Assembly (NCBI RefSeq): GCF_003123745.1
Contig: NZ_QETB01000001.1
Coordinates: 744,001-808,000 of the forward strand
Direction of reading: 5' to 3'
From: Ancrocorticia populi
GTDB taxonomy: Bacteria > Actinomycetota > Actinomycetes > Actinomycetales > Actinomycetaceae
Length of the DNA: 64,000 nt
The position numbers were made by a program, and so were the translations under genes. Below are positions 37,550-48,665 of this stretch, in pieces (the first letter of the stretch is position 1; each line of letters opens with the position of its first letter). The notes beneath the pieces were generated by a model, which was not told the origin of the DNA, did not search any database, and saw nothing but the letters and a program-made list of their open reading frames with translations.

Positions 37550-37676
37550 CCTTCTTAGTGGACGTAGCTTCGGCTACGGCTTGTGCCCGGTTCGGGCCCG
37601 GCCCCCGCGACGGCGGGTCCCGCGGCTAGGCATTTCTAACCAAAGCACGAGTTATATAGAAGAAGGGGGATCCGCA

Positions 37677-40260
<2,584 letters not shown>

Positions 40261-40321
40261 GATGAATCCTCTCGTCTGCTGTCCAGCCTATCGGGCACCT
40301 CCCACATGTAAGCTATTGGAC

Positions 40322-41434
40322 GTGAGTGAAGTTGAGATTGGACGAGGTAAGAGGGCCCGGCGGGCCTACACGCTCGATGATGTAGCGGTGGTGGCATCGC
40401 GCCGTACTCGGGACGTCCGCGAGGTATCAACCTCGTGGCAATTCGACGCCTATCATCTGGATGTTCCCATCCTGTCTGCACCTATGGACTCAGTCACCTC
40501 ACCTGCCTCCGCGATAGCGATCGGCAAACTCGGGGGAGTGGGCGTGCTTGACCTGGAGGGCCTATGGACCCGCTACGAGGATCCTGAACCGCTATTGGAA
40601 GAAATCTCGCATCTAGATGATGTTCAGGCTACCTTGCGGATGCAGGAGATCTATCAGGAGCCGGTCAAACCTGAGCTCCTTCGCGAGCGGCTTCGCCAGA
40701 TTCGGGAAGCCGACGTGACTGTGGCGGGCGCCCTTTCGCCGGGCCGCACTCAGGCCCTGTGGCGCACCGTCGTGGATGCTGGCGTGGATATCTTCGTGAT
40801 TCGCGGAACCACGGTTTCCGCCGAACACGTGTCCGCTAACCGCGAGCCACTCAACCTCAAGCGGTTCATTTACGAGTTGGACGTTCCCGTAATTGTGGGT
40901 GGGTCCGTGACATATAACGGGGCTCTGCACCTTATGCGTACGGGTGCCGCTGGAGTACTTGCTGGCTACGGCGGAGGGGCGGCTTCTGCCAACCGCCGCA
41001 CCGTGGGTATTACCTCTCCAATGGCCACCACCATCGCCGACATTGCCGCTGCACGGCGCGATTATCTGGATGAGTCCTCTGGACGCTACGTCCACGTGAT
41101 CGCTGATGGATCAATCAGCACCTCGGGAGATCTGGTCAAAGCAGTTGCCTGCGGCGCCGATGCCGTCATGCTCGGAACCGCCCTCGCTCGCGCCGAAGAG
41201 GCACCGGGGCGCGGCTGGCACTGGGGCGCCGAAGCCCGGCATGCGCGCCTGCCCCGGGGCGAACGTGTTGCCGTGGATCGGGCGGGAACGCTCGAAGAAA
41301 TACTTTTCGGACCGTCGCATTCGGCGAATGGACTATCCAACCTCATGGGGGCGCTTCGCCATGCCATGGCCGCTAATGGATACTCGGATGTTAAAGAGTT
41401 CCAGCGGGCTGAACTTGTTGTGACAGACAGTTAG
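40322..41434 (+). CDS. guaB3: GuaB3-family IMP dehydrogenase-related protein
   Basis: 370 residues from GTG 40322, a second IMPDH-like protein of the kind common in actinobacteria. The barrel is recognisable (VPILSAPMDSVTSPASAIAIGKLGGVGVLDLEG, IADGSISTSGDLVKAVACGADAVMLGTALA), but there are no CBS domains, and the loop that carries the catalytic Cys in GuaB reads GYGGGAASANRRTVG, with no Cys. It is therefore unlikely to be a normal IMP dehydrogenase. A TAAGCT (40309-40314) seven bases before the GTG may be a leaderless -10. The FCD regulator follows after 6 bases. Confidence 0.9.
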   Translation: MSEVEIGRGKRARRAYTLDDVAVVASRRTRDVREVSTSWQFDAYHLDVPILSAPMDSVTSPASAIAIGKLGGVGVLDLEGLWTRYEDPEPLLEEISHLDDVQATLRMQEIYQEPVKPELLRERLRQIREADVTVAGALSPGRTQALWRTVVDAGVDIFVIRGTTVSAEHVSANREPLNLKRFIYELDVPVIVGGSVTYNGALHLMRTGAAGVLAGYGGGAASANRRTVGITSPMATTIADIAAARRDYLDESSGRYVHVIADGSISTSGDLVKAVACGADAVMLGTALARAEEAPGRGWHWGAEARHARLPRGERVAVDRAGTLEEILFGPSHSANGLSNLMGALRHAMAANGYSDVKEFQRAELVVTDS

Positions 41435-41440
41435 GAAATC

Positions 41441-42133
41441 ATGGCAAACGGACAGCCCGTACGCTCCAAGACAACGGGGACGATCGATCGTATCCTCGAG
41501 ATGATTGACAGTGATGGCCTGACGCCCGGCCAGCGCCTGCCTTCCGAACGCGCTCTGGCAGCGGACCTGCGGGTTTCGCGCGCCACTGTGCGCGAGGCGA
41601 TTATGGCGCTTCAGATCGCCGGCCGGGTCGAGAGCCGATCGGGGGATGGAACCTACATCCTCGAAGCGCCCGCCCAGATCGGGGATTCAGATATCAAGGT
41701 GCAGGCGGGCCTAGATATCACAGATGCGCTTGAATATCGTATGGCCATTGAGATTTCGGCCGCGGTTCTGTCCTGTGCGAGAGCCCGCAAGTCCGACGTG
41801 ATGCGTATGCAGGCAGTTGTTGAGGCGATGTCCGAATGCCTAGAAGATGACGATTACGAGGGCTATCTGGATGCCACTTACGATCTTCACCTCGCCATCG
41901 GTCAGGCCTCTCACTCCAAGCGGCTTAGTGCCGTCCACAGAGCACTCACGGAGCAGACTCGCGACGAGGAGTGGCTCTTGGCCGAGAGCTACAACCCCGA
42001 GATCGCCGCGCATTCGATGCAGCTCCACCGCGAGATGGTATCCGCGATTGCGGCCCGTGACACCGAGCGAACCGTGAAGGCCGTAGAGGCCCATTACATC
42101 GAGTTCCCCGCCCTGAGTGAGTCACTGGTCTGA
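41441..42133 (+). CDS. FadR/GntR-family regulator with FCD domain
   Basis: 230 residues. The winged helix is at 10-75 (LTPGQRLPSERALAADLRVSRATVREAIMALQIAGRVESRSGDGTYI), then an all-helical FCD ligand domain with metal-type residues (DATYDLHLAIGQASHSKRL, LHREMVSAIAARDTERTVKAVEAHYIEF). Such proteins sense organic acids. It lies 6 bases after guaB3. A GGTCTGACC palindrome overlaps its stop codon, and a similar site precedes aspA at 59953, so aspartate/C4-dicarboxylate genes are a plausible target (inference). Its 3' end is partly duplicated at 59509-59620. Confidence 0.9.
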   Translation: MANGQPVRSKTTGTIDRILEMIDSDGLTPGQRLPSERALAADLRVSRATVREAIMALQIAGRVESRSGDGTYILEAPAQIGDSDIKVQAGLDITDALEYRMAIEISAAVLSCARARKSDVMRMQAVVEAMSECLEDDDYEGYLDATYDLHLAIGQASHSKRLSAVHRALTEQTRDEEWLLAESYNPEIAAHSMQLHREMVSAIAARDTERTVKAVEAHYIEFPALSESLV

Positions 42134-42154
42134 CCAATGTGCCGTCGTCGTTAA
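42046..42154 (+). repeat. Island-flanking direct repeat, left copy
   Basis: The last 29 codons of the FCD regulator plus 21 bases downstream recur at 59509-59620. The two copies differ at eight coding positions, all synonymous, and by one GTC unit. The segment from GAGTCACTGG through the GTCGTCGT run (about 33 bases around the stop codon) is identical. Confidence 0.9.
42126..42136. promoter_or_regulatory. Candidate FCD-regulator operator at the island's left edge
   Basis: TGGTCTGACCA, an 11-base palindrome overlapping the regulator's TGA stop. FadR/PdhR-type proteins bind TGGTNNNACCA-like sites. The same sequence recurs at 59589-59599, and CGGTCAGACCA is at 59901-59911 before aspA. Confidence 0.45.
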
Positions 42155-42178
42155 TGGCGTAGCTATACGCGTACGGAT

Positions 42179-43498
42179 TCAGATGCTTTCAATCCAAGCA
42201 AGAGGGTTGTCTACTACGTGCTGGAGTACTTGGTGTGCGGCGCCGGTGACTGACAATGCTGCCAAGGAATCGAGATTGGGAATTCGGAACTCAGGTTGGG
42301 ACCAAGCGGATTGCAGAACGCGGTTATGTAGCTCTGCGCTTGCGGCTGGGATGAGTTCTTGTCCTATTTCAGCAACTACTCCTCCTAACAGAACCTCGGG
42401 GATGTCCACAGTGTTGATGACGGCCGCAAGTGCTCGCCCCAGAGCAGCACCCGCCTCGTTGATGGCACGACTCGCCGAGAGGGAACCGTCTCGTGCAGCA
42501 GCAGCAACGTTGGATGGCGTTGCATTCTCGCCTAACCCAGCCCGTCGGGCGAGTGCGCGTAATCCCAAGTATGCCTCTAAGCAGCCCGTGGCCCCGCACG
42601 AGCAAATCGGTCCGGTTGGGTCCACACAAATATGACCGATTTCCCCCGACCAGCCGTGTGCGCCGGATAACGGACGGTAATCAACTATGATGCCCGCGCC
42701 AATACCCACTTCGCCAGATACATAGACAAAGGAGCTGGGGCCTTCAGGCGTGCCTGGGCGTGGGTTCGCGACAGCAAAAGCGGCCAAATCTGCCTCGTTG
42801 GCAACGAGGCTGGGGTGTAGGTCTGCCAGCGGTGTTATCAGATCCACCCGGGACAGATCGCGCCACCCCAGATTCGGGGCGACCGCGAGTGCGTCTCCAG
42901 AGACAAGCCCTGGGAGGGCGAGGCCGGACCCAACTAATCGAGGGTGTACAGGCCCGCTAGCAATGGCCTCCGATAGTACGCTCCGTCCTAGACTGGCCAG
43001 TTGGGTAAGCGTCGTCTTCGGATGCGAGCCGGCGAAATCGCCGGAAATGCGAGTGTCGGCGAGGACTGTGCCGGTAAGATCGACAGCTCTGGCCGCCAAG
43101 TAAGAGACGTTGACTTCAAGTCCGATAGCGAATGCGGTTCGAGCTTGTGGGGTAAGACGAGTGGCTGGGCGTCCCCGTGTGGGCTGGGCGGCAGGGGAGA
43201 GCTCACTCACGAGGCCGGAATGCATCAGATCGTCGACAAGGCGGGATGCAGTCGCGCGTGTGATTCCGGTATATCCCGCTATATCAGCACGCGAGACCAT
43301 GCCAGGCTTGGCTAAGATATGGCTCAAGACGAGAGAAAGGTTCGTCGCTCGCAGGGACTCGCTAGTGACCCCTTTACGTTTGCGAGTCTCGATGCCCGCA
43401 TTCCTAGTGGGCGCTGACGAATTAGGTAGGCCTGAACGCATAGGTCGATTGTACGGTGAGTTTACGGGAAGGGTTGACATGTTGGTGATTCTACCCAT
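42179..43498 (-). CDS. xylR: ROK-family xylose repressor XylR
   Basis: 439 residues: a MarR-like winged helix (about 50-115; [30 protein letters not shown]) and a ROK sugar-binding domain with [29 protein letters not shown] and the zinc motif [14 protein letters not shown]. Divergent from xylA and therefore the xylose repressor. The start is uncertain: ATG 43498 lies 3 bases from the TGTTTTGT palindrome, and ATG 43480 and 43438 are alternatives; none has a clear ribosome binding site. If 43498 is right, the operator also controls its own transcription. Confidence 0.9.
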   Translation of the reverse strand: MGRITNMSTLPVNSPYNRPMRSGLPNSSAPTRNAGIETRKRKGVTSESLRATNLSLVLSHILAKPGMVSRADIAGYTGITRATASRLVDDLMHSGLVSELSPAAQPTRGRPATRLTPQARTAFAIGLEVNVSYLAARAVDLTGTVLADTRISGDFAGSHPKTTLTQLASLGRSVLSEAIASGPVHPRLVGSGLALPGLVSGDALAVAPNLGWRDLSRVDLITPLADLHPSLVANEADLAAFAVANPRPGTPEGPSSFVYVSGEVGIGAGIIVDYRPLSGAHGWSGEIGHICVDPTGPICSCGATGCLEAYLGLRALARRAGLGENATPSNVAAAARDGSLSASRAINEAGAALGRALAAVINTVDIPEVLLGGVVAEIGQELIPAASAELHNRVLQSAWSQPEFRIPNLDSLAALSVTGAAHQVLQHVVDNPLAWIESI

Positions 43499-43522
43499 AT
43501 TGTTTTGTTAAGCTACAAAACA
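43474..43522 (+). promoter_or_regulatory. xylA promoter and XylR operator, copy 1
   Basis: TTGACA (43474-43479), 18 bases, TATTGT (43498-43503). The palindrome TGTTTTGT-N6-ACAAAACA (43501-43522) has perfect 8-base arms, overlaps the -10 box and covers the start site, the classic position for a repressor operator. XylR as the binding protein is inferred from position. Confidence 0.75.
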
Positions 43523-43564
43523 GTGAGCAGCGGTGATGCTGTGGACACATGGAGGTGTCAGGAT

Positions 43565-44917
43565 ATGAGTAATTTGTGGGATGTTGAATCGATACCGTTT
43601 GTTGGGGCTGAGGATCCGCGGCAGGGTTTGGGTTTTCATTATTATCAGCCTGATCGGGTTGTTGCGGGTAAGCCGATGAAGGATTGGCTGCGGTTTGCGG
43701 TGGCTTACTGGCATACGTTTAATCAGCGTTTGGTTGATCCGTTTGGGGATGGGACTGCGCGTCGGCCGTATGACGGGTTGAGTGATCCGATGGATTTGGC
43801 GTTGGCGAAGGTGGATTACACGTTCGAGTTTTATCGCAAGTTGGGTGTGGAGTATTTCTGTTTCCATGATCGTGATATTGCCCCTGAGGGTGACACGTTG
43901 AGGGAGACGAATGCGAATCTTGATCGGGTTGTGGATCATATTGCTGATTTGCAGGCTGATTCAGGTATGAAGCTGCTGTGGAACACGTCGAGTTTGTTTA
44001 CGAATCCTCGATTTGTTTCTGGTGGTGCGACTTCTCCGTTTGCTGATATTTATGCTTATTCGGCTGGTCAAGTGAAGCATTCTTTGGAGATTGCTAAGCG
44101 TTTGGGTGCTGAGAATTATGTGTTCTGGGGTGGCCGGGAAGGCTACGAGAATATTTGGAACACAGATTTGAAGCGCGAGCAGGATCATATCGCTCGTTTT
44201 TTCCAGCTATGTGTTGATTATGCGGGCGAGATCGGGTTGGATGCTCAGTTTTTGTTGGAGCCTAAGCCGAAGGAGCCGACAAATCATCAGTATGATTTTG
44301 ATGCGGCGACGACGATTGCGTTCTTGCAGACGTATGGTTTGGATGATCATTTCAAGTTGAATCTTGAGGGTAATCACGCGAATTTGGCGGGACATACCTA
44401 CCAGCATGAGATCCGGGTGGCGCGGGCTGCTGGGATGTTGGGATCTTTGGATGCGAATCAGGGCGATAAGCTCATTGGCTGGGATATTGATGAGTTTCCC
44501 TCGGATTTGTATGAGACCACAGCAGTCATGTGGGAAATTCTGGCTGAGGGCAAGATCGGTCCACAGGGCTGTGGTGGTTTGAACTTTGATGCCAAGCCCC
44601 GGCGCACGTCTTTCGACGCTGAAGATCTATTCCGCACCCATATCGTGGGTATGGATTCATACGCGGCCGGTCTCTTGGTTGCCGCTAAGCTTCATGAGGA
44701 CCAGTATTTCGAGGATCTGGTCAGCCAGCGTTACAGCTCATTTGACTCGGGAATCGGTGCCAGTGTCGAGGATAAGACCGCGACTCTGGCCAGCCTCGAA
44801 GAGCACGCCTTGGACGTGTCTCAAGCTGATTTGCTAGCCGCGACCCATTCCGATCATCTCGAATCGGTCAAAGCCACACTCAACAACTACCTCATCCAAA
44901 CCCTCGCACACGCCTAA
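43565..44917 (+). CDS. xylA: Xylose isomerase (class II), copy 1
   Basis: Isomerises D-xylose to D-xylulose. 450 residues from ATG 43565 with GGAGG upstream. H101 and D104 ([12 protein letters not shown]) have the same numbers as in E. coli XylA; LLIEPKP-like [33 protein letters not shown] and [11 protein letters not shown] complete the metal and sugar site. The long class II form differs from the roughly 390-residue class I enzyme of most actinobacteria and resembles bifidobacterial XylA. Codons in the first two thirds almost never end in C, whereas the last third uses C freely, so the gene may be a mosaic. Identical to copy 2. Confidence 0.97.
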   Translation: MSNLWDVESIPFVGAEDPRQGLGFHYYQPDRVVAGKPMKDWLRFAVAYWHTFNQRLVDPFGDGTARRPYDGLSDPMDLALAKVDYTFEFYRKLGVEYFCFHDRDIAPEGDTLRETNANLDRVVDHIADLQADSGMKLLWNTSSLFTNPRFVSGGATSPFADIYAYSAGQVKHSLEIAKRLGAENYVFWGGREGYENIWNTDLKREQDHIARFFQLCVDYAGEIGLDAQFLLEPKPKEPTNHQYDFDAATTIAFLQTYGLDDHFKLNLEGNHANLAGHTYQHEIRVARAAGMLGSLDANQGDKLIGWDIDEFPSDLYETTAVMWEILAEGKIGPQGCGGLNFDAKPRRTSFDAEDLFRTHIVGMDSYAAGLLVAAKLHEDQYFEDLVSQRYSSFDSGIGASVEDKTATLASLEEHALDVSQADLLAATHSDHLESVKATLNNYLIQTLAHA

Positions 44918-44966
44918 AAGGCTAACACCGCGAGCTACTTTGTCTACAGGGAGGAAGGAATCAAAG

Positions 44967-46316
44967 ATGAATATATCCCGTCCCTACGTTGCAGGCATCG
45001 ATTCATCGACGCAGTCATGCAAGGTATTGATAGTTGATCCAAACTCGGGTGCGGTGGTGCGCTCGGGTCGGGCGGAACACCCCGACGGTACGGAGATTGA
45101 TCCAGAGTTCTGGTGGCAGGCATTTCTACAAGCCGTTGATGATGCTGAGGGTCTCGATGACGTTGCGGCTTTGTCAGTTGGCGGGCAGCAGCACGGCATG
45201 GTATGTCTAGACGCGACTGGAGAGGTTATACGTCCTGCATTGCTGTGGAATGACACGCGTTCGGGTGCCGCAGCAGCTGAGCTTGTCGATGAGGCAGGAG
45301 ATGGCGATACCGCCCGAGGTGGCGCGTGGTGGGCGGATGCGACTGGGTCGGTTCCCGTGGCTTCTCTTACGGTGACAAAACTGCGATGGTTGGCCGATCA
45401 CGAGCCGGAAAATGCTGCTCGCATCGCTGCCGTGTGCCTGCCGCATGATTGGTTGACGTGGAAAATAGCGGGCACTGGCCAGTTGGCGGATCTGGTTACG
45501 GACAGGTCCGACGCCTCAGGAACGGGGTATATGGCGCGTGAAGGCAACGTCTATCGGTACGATATTCTGGCCCGCGCACTCCGTATCTCTGAGGACCGCG
45601 CCGAGGATATTATTTTGCCGAAGATTCTTGGACCATGGGATCAAGCCGGCCAAGGCGATGCTGCACGTGGATGGGCCGATGTTGTGCTCGGCCCGGGCTG
45701 CGGCGATAACGCTGGGGCTGCGCTGGGTGTTGGCCTGACGACCGGGCAGGCGATGTTGTCGCTTGGGACATCAGGGGTAGTTGCGGCCGTGTCCGCGAAC
45801 TCAGTCGAGGACCCATCGGGGTTGGTGACCGGATTCTCGGATGCCTCTGGACAGTGGCTGCCTCTGGCGTGCACATTGAACGCCTCGCGGATTATCGATG
45901 CCATAGCGGAGGTGATCGGGGCCCGATACGAGGAGTTTGACGAATTGGCGCTCTCAGTGTCTGATGCGGGAGGGCTGGTTCTCACCCCTTACTTTGAAGG
46001 CGAGCGTACGCCGAATCTGCCCGATGCTACGGCAAGCTTGACGGGGATGACCCTAGCGAACGCGGACCGGGCTCACGTGGCTCGCGCGGGGGTTGAGGGA
46101 TTACTTGTCCTGATGCGCGGTGCGCTTGATGCCGTACGTGCCAGTGGAGCTCCGATAGACCGAGTGCTCATGGTTGGCGGGGGTGCGAAGTCTGCTGCAG
46201 TGCGCGAACTGGCCCCGTCCGTGCTGGGTGTGCCTGTTGGCGTGCCAGTATCAGGAGAATACGTGGCACTTGGCGCCGCAAAGCAGGCTCAATATGTGTC
46301 TGAAGGGCTGCGCTAA
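44967..46316 (+). CDS. xylB: Xylulokinase
   Basis: Phosphorylates D-xylulose for the pentose phosphate pathway. 449 residues from ATG 44967 with AGGGAGGAAGG upstream. GIDSSTQSCKVLIVD is the ATP-binding start, SVGGQQHGMVCLD and LLWNDTRSGAAAAEL bind sugar, and LSLGTSGVV and MVGGGAKSAAVREL are the FGGY C-terminal motifs. It follows xylA copy 1 by 49 bases and shares its promoter. Confidence 0.95.
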   Translation: MNISRPYVAGIDSSTQSCKVLIVDPNSGAVVRSGRAEHPDGTEIDPEFWWQAFLQAVDDAEGLDDVAALSVGGQQHGMVCLDATGEVIRPALLWNDTRSGAAAAELVDEAGDGDTARGGAWWADATGSVPVASLTVTKLRWLADHEPENAARIAAVCLPHDWLTWKIAGTGQLADLVTDRSDASGTGYMAREGNVYRYDILARALRISEDRAEDIILPKILGPWDQAGQGDAARGWADVVLGPGCGDNAGAALGVGLTTGQAMLSLGTSGVVAAVSANSVEDPSGLVTGFSDASGQWLPLACTLNASRIIDAIAEVIGARYEEFDELALSVSDAGGLVLTPYFEGERTPNLPDATASLTGMTLANADRAHVARAGVEGLLVLMRGALDAVRASGAPIDRVLMVGGGAKSAAVRELAPSVLGVPVGVPVSGEYVALGAAKQAQYVSEGLR

Positions 46317-47081
46317 CGAAGCAAAAGGACCCGAGCGCTTTGAAGTATCAAAGTATATTTAACGCGGGTCTCAGTTGTCGGGACTCGCGTTAAATGTGGC
46401 TCTTCTGCAGCAATGAGATGCAGAAGAGCCACGCACCTACGAGAGCATCAGTGAGGTTTATCAGTTTTAGATGGGGGAGGATAGTGACCATCGTAAGAAT
46501 GAACTTGCGAAACATTGAGTAAATCTCAAGGTAGAGGACCATATTGGGCACTACGCATTCTCTTGTGAACACGGTCAATTACAGGCTGTCTTTTGGGAGG
46601 ACGATCTCTCATACATAAGGAGCGGGCGTGAAGCCTAGTTTCGTTCTTCGGTACCGTCTATCTGCGTCAGGGGCGAGAAACCTCGTATTGTCCTGAGTCG
46701 CGACAGGGTTGACGGGAGGCCTAAAGTAGTAACCCTGTGGTATTCCACTTTTGTGCATGGATATCAGGGTTCAAGGGCTTTTGTGGATGGGTGGTTGGTA
46801 GTTCTTTATCGGGTCGGTACTGCGCTCGGCGTTGATGTTCTCTCGGGCCGTCAAGTTAAACGCGTTAGCGCTCGTAGGACGCCCTCTCGATTTTCACGGA
46901 CTGTCTGCGTTGTCGCAGTCTCCGCGCTCTCGCAGGCCAAACTGACTTTCTGAGTGACTTCCTATTGGTGAACCGATTTTTGGGAATGGCTGTCGGAGAT
47001 TCGTCATGGCCTGAGCTCGGGGGCCTGACCGAAACTAGCTGTGCTTCACTGCTCATAGGTCCACCGTCTAATTTGTTATCT
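46317..47081. other. Gene-free stretch between xylB and xylA copy 2
   Basis: 765 bases in which I find no credible gene. The left end holds two adjacent hairpins (46358-46394 and 46396-46432) that probably end xylB transcription. An inverted repeat ACAGGGTT (46703-46710) / AACCCTGT (46731-46738) lies in the middle. The two short open frames here have no recognisable similarity and look random. It may be debris from the duplication event or a decayed gene. Confidence 0.6.
46358..46432 (+). terminator. Two adjacent hairpins after xylB
   Basis: First, TTTAACGCGGGTC (46358-46370) / GACTCGCGTTAAA (46382-46394), 12 of 13 paired. Second, GTGGCTCTTCTGCA (46396-46409) / TGCAGAAGAGCCAC (46419-46432), 14 of 14 paired. 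Neither has a downstream U-tract, so termination is likely but not certain. Confidence 0.55.
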
Positions 47082-47083
47082 GG

Positions 47084-47132
47084 TTGACATGTTGGTGATT
47101 CTACCCATATTGTTTTGTTAAGCTACAAAACA
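47084..47132 (+). promoter_or_regulatory. xylA promoter and XylR operator, copy 2
   Basis: TTGACA (47084-47089), TATTGT (47108-47113) and TGTTTTGT-N6-ACAAAACA (47111-47132), identical to copy 1. It would put xylA copy 2 and xylFGH under the same repressor. Confidence 0.75.
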
Positions 47133-47174
47133 GTGAGCAGCGGTGATGCTGTGGACACATGGAGGTGTCAGGAT

Positions 47175-48527
47175 ATGAGTAATTTGTGGGATGTTGAATC
47201 GATACCGTTTGTTGGGGCTGAGGATCCGCGGCAGGGTTTGGGTTTTCATTATTATCAGCCTGATCGGGTTGTTGCGGGTAAGCCGATGAAGGATTGGCTG
47301 CGGTTTGCGGTGGCTTACTGGCATACGTTTAATCAGCGTTTGGTTGATCCGTTTGGGGATGGGACTGCGCGTCGGCCGTATGACGGGTTGAGTGATCCGA
47401 TGGATTTGGCGTTGGCGAAGGTGGATTACACGTTCGAGTTTTATCGCAAGTTGGGTGTGGAGTATTTCTGTTTCCATGATCGTGATATTGCCCCTGAGGG
47501 TGACACGTTGAGGGAGACGAATGCGAATCTTGATCGGGTTGTGGATCATATTGCTGATTTGCAGGCTGATTCAGGTATGAAGCTGCTGTGGAACACGTCG
47601 AGTTTGTTTACGAATCCTCGATTTGTTTCTGGTGGTGCGACTTCTCCGTTTGCTGATATTTATGCTTATTCGGCTGGTCAAGTGAAGCATTCTTTGGAGA
47701 TTGCTAAGCGTTTGGGTGCTGAGAATTATGTGTTCTGGGGTGGCCGGGAAGGCTACGAGAATATTTGGAACACAGATTTGAAGCGCGAGCAGGATCATAT
47801 CGCTCGTTTTTTCCAGCTATGTGTTGATTATGCGGGCGAGATCGGGTTGGATGCTCAGTTTTTGTTGGAGCCTAAGCCGAAGGAGCCGACAAATCATCAG
47901 TATGATTTTGATGCGGCGACGACGATTGCGTTCTTGCAGACGTATGGTTTGGATGATCATTTCAAGTTGAATCTTGAGGGTAATCACGCGAATTTGGCGG
48001 GACATACCTACCAGCATGAGATCCGGGTGGCGCGGGCTGCTGGGATGTTGGGATCTTTGGATGCGAATCAGGGCGATAAGCTCATTGGCTGGGATATTGA
48101 TGAGTTTCCCTCGGATTTGTATGAGACCACAGCAGTCATGTGGGAAATTCTGGCTGAGGGCAAGATCGGTCCACAGGGCTGTGGTGGTTTGAACTTTGAT
48201 GCCAAGCCCCGGCGCACGTCTTTCGACGCTGAAGATCTATTCCGCACCCATATCGTGGGTATGGATTCATACGCGGCCGGTCTCTTGGTTGCCGCTAAGC
48301 TTCATGAGGACCAGTATTTCGAGGATCTGGTCAGCCAGCGTTACAGCTCATTTGACTCGGGAATCGGTGCCAGTGTCGAGGATAAGACCGCGACTCTGGC
48401 CAGCCTCGAAGAGCACGCCTTGGACGTGTCTCAAGCTGATTTGCTAGCCGCGACCCATTCCGATCATCTCGAATCGGTCAAAGCCACACTCAACAACTAC
48501 CTCATCCAAACCCTCGCACACGCCTAA
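47175..48527 (+). CDS. xylA: Xylose isomerase (class II), copy 2
   Basis: Identical over all 450 residues to the copy at 43565, with the same start, ribosome binding site and codon-use switch. Here it heads the xylF-xylG-xylH transport genes instead of xylB. It would double xylA dosage and, more importantly, carries the inducible promoter for the transporter. Confidence 0.97.
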   Translation: MSNLWDVESIPFVGAEDPRQGLGFHYYQPDRVVAGKPMKDWLRFAVAYWHTFNQRLVDPFGDGTARRPYDGLSDPMDLALAKVDYTFEFYRKLGVEYFCFHDRDIAPEGDTLRETNANLDRVVDHIADLQADSGMKLLWNTSSLFTNPRFVSGGATSPFADIYAYSAGQVKHSLEIAKRLGAENYVFWGGREGYENIWNTDLKREQDHIARFFQLCVDYAGEIGLDAQFLLEPKPKEPTNHQYDFDAATTIAFLQTYGLDDHFKLNLEGNHANLAGHTYQHEIRVARAAGMLGSLDANQGDKLIGWDIDEFPSDLYETTAVMWEILAEGKIGPQGCGGLNFDAKPRRTSFDAEDLFRTHIVGMDSYAAGLLVAAKLHEDQYFEDLVSQRYSSFDSGIGASVEDKTATLASLEEHALDVSQADLLAATHSDHLESVKATLNNYLIQTLAHA

Positions 48528-48665
48528 AAGGCTAACACCGGGCGAATGGGGCATTCGAGGCTGATCTCTTAGGTGTCCGTCGCACGGGATAGAAAAACAA
48601 ACAATCAAATATGAGAAGTTCTCCGACGGTTGCAGTGTCGAGGACAAATTACAAAGGAGCCAGAA

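Larger units (their letters stand above)
43472..44930 (+). repeat. 1459-base perfect direct repeat, copy 1 (promoter, operator, xylA)
   Basis: From GGTTGACAT through the end of GCTAACACCG, this stretch recurs without a visible difference at 47082-48540, an offset of 3610 bases. The repeat contains the -35 and -10 boxes, the XylR palindrome and all of xylA. The flanks differ immediately outside on both sides; no inverted terminal repeats or target duplications are seen. Confidence 0.97.
47082..48540 (+). repeat. 1459-base perfect direct repeat, copy 2
   Basis: Second copy of 43472-44930. It gives the downstream xylFGH genes the same promoter and operator as xylA-xylB. Divergence is zero as far as I can see, so the duplication is very recent, maintained by gene conversion, or an assembly artefact. 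Confidence 0.97.

Noticed and set aside
43508-43939. A 143-codon open frame on the minus strand inside xylA (and its twin at 47118-47549)
   Set aside because: It is antisense to a clear xylose isomerase; its Ile/Arg/Pro-rich product follows from the low use of C at third positions on the other strand.
46753-46953. A 66-codon open frame in the spacer between xylB and xylA copy 2
   Set aside because: No ribosome binding site, no recognisable motif, and composition like random translation.
43472-48540. The xylA duplication as an insertion sequence or composite transposon
   Set aside because: The repeats carry no transposase, no terminal inverted repeats and no target duplication; they hold only xylA and its promoter.
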